From positions 1-7,003 of the forward strand of contig CANHWS010000184.1 of NCBI GenBank assembly GCA_947464365.1: DNA of 7,003 nucleotides. The letters run 5' to 3'. Position 1 is the first letter of the stretch, and each line of letters starts with the position of its first letter. The notes beneath the pieces were generated by a model. The model ran no database searches. It was not told the origin of the DNA and was given only the letters and a program-made list of their open reading frames with translations. Shown here piece by piece: positions 5,595-7,003 of the stretch. Origin of the DNA: Cytophagaceae bacterium. Lineage in GTDB: Bacteria; Bacteroidota; Bacteroidia; Cytophagales; Flexibacteraceae. Position numbers and translations under genes: made by a program.

Positions 5595-6014
5595 ATGAGC
5601 AACTGGACTGCCGAAACCTTATATGTTGGCCAACTTAGGACCCAAGCCACCCATGTCTATAGCCAAAGCGTTATTGAGACTGATGCCCCGTTAGATAACC
5701 ATGGGCTCGCTCAGCGGTTCTCGCCTACGGACTTAGTCGCAACAGCCCTTGGCAGCTGCATGATGACCTTGATGGGCATCGTGGCAAACCGCGAAGGTTG
5801 GGCATTGGACGGCACTAAAATACTAATCCGGAAACACATGGCTGCCGACCCACGCCGGATTTCGGGCGTTGATGTAGAGATAACGTTTGTAGACGGTATT
5901 TATGATGCACATAAACGTGCTGTACTCGAAAATACTGCCAGAACCTGCCCTGTGGCCAAAAGCCTACATCCAGATCTGATCCAGAACGTTACTTTTCTAT
6001 ACCCAGAAGTCTAG
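5595..6014 (+). CDS. OsmC family peroxiredoxin-like protein
   Basis: A 139-residue cytoplasmic thiol peroxidase of the OsmC/Ohr superfamily, which reduces organic hydroperoxides or other peroxides with a reactive cysteine pair. Both cysteines are present: C55 in TALGSCMMTLMG and C118 in ARTCPVAKSLHP. TDAPLDNHGLAQRFSPTDLVATAL (30-52) and MAADPRRI (82-89) are typical of the short Bacteroidota OsmC group. I chose ATG 5595 because it begins the family domain directly (MSNWTAETLYVGQLRTQA). The reading frame stays open upstream to 5373, but that part lies antisense to the outer-membrane gene and has no family sequence. The reductant is unknown; bacillithiol or a bacilliredoxin is plausible given the convergent ytxJ, while dihydrolipoamide serves other members. 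Its stop overlaps the ytxJ stop in the tetranucleotide CTAG (6011-6014). Confidence 0.93.
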   Translation: MSNWTAETLYVGQLRTQATHVYSQSVIETDAPLDNHGLAQRFSPTDLVATALGSCMMTLMGIVANREGWALDGTKILIRKHMAADPRRISGVDVEITFVDGIYDAHKRAVLENTARTCPVAKSLHPDLIQNVTFLYPEV

Positions 6015-6364
6015 GCATTGCTTGTATTACGGGCAGCCTCTAGTAGTCCATCTAACCTAATATCAAGATGGGATGTGTGATAGATTGGTTGCCCATCGAC
6101 CAAAAGGATGGCCTGAGGTGACTCGTGCACGATGCCTGTTTTGTCCGCAATGGCATTGCTAACTGGGCGGTAGGCGATCAGATCAAGGTAGAAAGGACGG
6201 ATGTCTTTGTCTGCCTCAGTGCCCCAATTGCGCTCCAGGCGACTAAGTGCTGTGCTGCTGATGCTGCAACGTGTGCTGTGTTTAAAAAGTAACACAGGCT
6301 TTTTGTACGAAGCCTCGATGGCGGCATCTAGCTCAGCCTCGGAGGTGATCTTATTCCAGTTCAT
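6011..6364 (-). CDS. ytxJ: bacillithiol-system redox protein YtxJ (monothiol bacilliredoxin-like)
   Basis: A 117-residue thioredoxin-fold protein of the YtxJ/BrxC (DUF2847) family, which is linked to removal of bacillithiol from mixed disulfides on proteins. The strand KKPVLLFKHSTRCSIS (21-36) places the only cysteine, C33, at the start of the helix where a thioredoxin active site would be, so this is a monothiol form. A cis-proline candidate is P83 in VHESPQAILLV, followed by the strands LLVDGQPIYHTSH. The N-terminus (MNWNKITSEAELDAAIEAS) is typical of the family. It lies 39 bases after the mntR-like gene on the same strand with no clear promoter or terminator between, suggesting co-transcription. 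Bacillithiol use by the organism is inferred from the family; no synthesis gene (bshA, bshB, bshC) is in the window. Confidence 0.88.
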   Translation of the reverse strand: MNWNKITSEAELDAAIEASYKKPVLLFKHSTRCSISSTALSRLERNWGTEADKDIRPFYLDLIAYRPVSNAIADKTGIVHESPQAILLVDGQPIYHTSHLDIRLDGLLEAARNTSNA

Positions 6365-6403
6365 AAATTGTCGAATAGTGGTTGTGGGGGCTCGTGGACG
6401 GCC

Positions 6404-7003
6404 TTATGACATAACTAGCAAATTTTCTGCCACCTTTCGGCTAACATAAAACGGCGGCTCATTGTTGCAACTAATCATGCTGCTACCGTCAAAGCTGATG
6501 CGTTCCAGGATTTTGAGGGAGGCTCCGATGCTGATGCCTTTGCTTTCTAGATAACGCAAAAAGGCCGGATCATGATCTTCGACTCCTGACAATGTAACCA
6601 CATTGCCAATGTTGATTCGGTTTAGACATACATGTTGCCTATGACTAACCTCTCCCTTGTTGTTCGGGATTGGGTCGCCATGTGGGTCAAATTTAGGGTG
6701 GTTGAGGAAAGCATCTAGGCGCTCGGTTAACTCTTCGCTCCGGATATGCTCTAGCTCTTCGGCCAACTCGTGCACCTTATCCCAAGCGAAACCTAAGGTC
6801 TCGACCAAAAATGTCTCCCAAAGTCGATGCCGACGTACTACCTGTATTGCCTTCCGCTTGCCTGCCTCTGTAAGGGCAGCTCCTTGGTAGGGTTGGTAAT
6901 GAACGAGCTCTTTTTCGGCCAGTTTTTTCAGCATTTCGCTGACGCTACCTGCCCGCGTCTGCATCTGTTCCGCAATCTGGTTGGTGCTTGCCGTCGTGAC
7001 CTC
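6404..7003 (-). CDS. DtxR/MntR-family metal-dependent repressor, N-terminus beyond window
   Basis: The 199 visible residues run from the window edge (EVTTASTNQIAEQMQTR) to TAA at 6404. About 20-30 N-terminal residues, including the first metal ligands, lie outside. The winged helix shows the recognition region NQIAEQMQTRAGSVSEMLKKLAEKELV. The dimerisation and metal part carries RRHRLWE and VHELAEELEH. Counting from the first visible residue, H59, E63, H78, E82, E85 and H86 line up with DtxR ligand positions 79, 83, 98, 102, 105 and 106. Position 102 is cysteine in DtxR but Glu here, as in MntR (E99), which points to manganese sensing. The C-terminal part (from about INIGNVVTLSGV to YVSRKVAENLLV) is an SH3-like FeoA-type domain, as in longer DtxR proteins. 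Such repressors usually control metal uptake genes; here the gene is followed by ytxJ. The first ATG inside the window, at 6964, is internal and not the start. Confidence 0.92.
   Translation of the reverse strand, partial: EVTTASTNQIAEQMQTRAGSVSEMLKKLAEKELVHYQPYQGAALTEAGKRKAIQVVRRHRLWETFLVETLGFAWDKVHELAEELEHIRSEELTERLDAFLNHPKFDPHGDPIPNNKGEVSHRQHVCLNRINIGNVVTLSGVEDHDPAFLRYLESKGISIGASLKILERISFDGSSMISCNNEPPFYVSRKVAENLLVMS

Overview
This window looks like an ordinary chromosomal housekeeping segment from a member of the Bacteroidota. Four things suggest this: candidate promoters of the Bacteroidota type (TTTG ... TAnnTTTG), a ParE of the Bacteroidota type, an uncharacterised outer-membrane barrel protein that resembles Bacteroidota proteins, and a YtxJ-type bacillithiol redox protein. 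Base composition is moderate, so it is not a very AT-rich flavobacterium. I cannot place it below phylum with confidence; Cytophagia or Saprospiria-like lineages would fit. No mobile element, CRISPR array, phage gene or clear sign of horizontal transfer is visible.

Layout, left to right. Two minus-strand tRNA genes open the window: tRNA-Ser(GGA), cut by the left edge, and tRNA-Lys(TTT). A rho-independent terminator and a separate inverted repeat lie between them. Upstream of tRNA-Lys is a near-ideal minus-strand promoter, which overlaps head-on with a candidate plus-strand promoter for the next gene. That gene encodes a small exported or membrane protein with a TPR-like part, two membrane helices and a C-terminal SH3-like domain. 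A RadC/JAB-domain gene follows on the same strand. It converges on a minus-strand parE (topoisomerase IV subunit B). parE is divergent from a plus-strand fur-family regulator, and a perfect ATATTTGCAAATAT palindrome sits in the space between them.

The right half holds a minus-strand outer-membrane beta-barrel protein, a divergent plus-strand OsmC-family peroxidase, a convergent ytxJ (monothiol bacilliredoxin-like), and, just upstream of ytxJ on the minus strand, a DtxR/MntR-type metal regulator that runs off the right edge.

Functionally, the right 3 kb is rich in metal and thiol-redox genes: a Fur-type regulator, an MntR-like regulator with a manganese-type ligand set, an OsmC hydroperoxide reductase and a bacillithiol-linked thioredoxin-fold protein. 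The probable mntR-like/ytxJ transcription unit and the two divergent promoter regions are the parts most worth a second look. I see no convincing undescribed multi-gene system.
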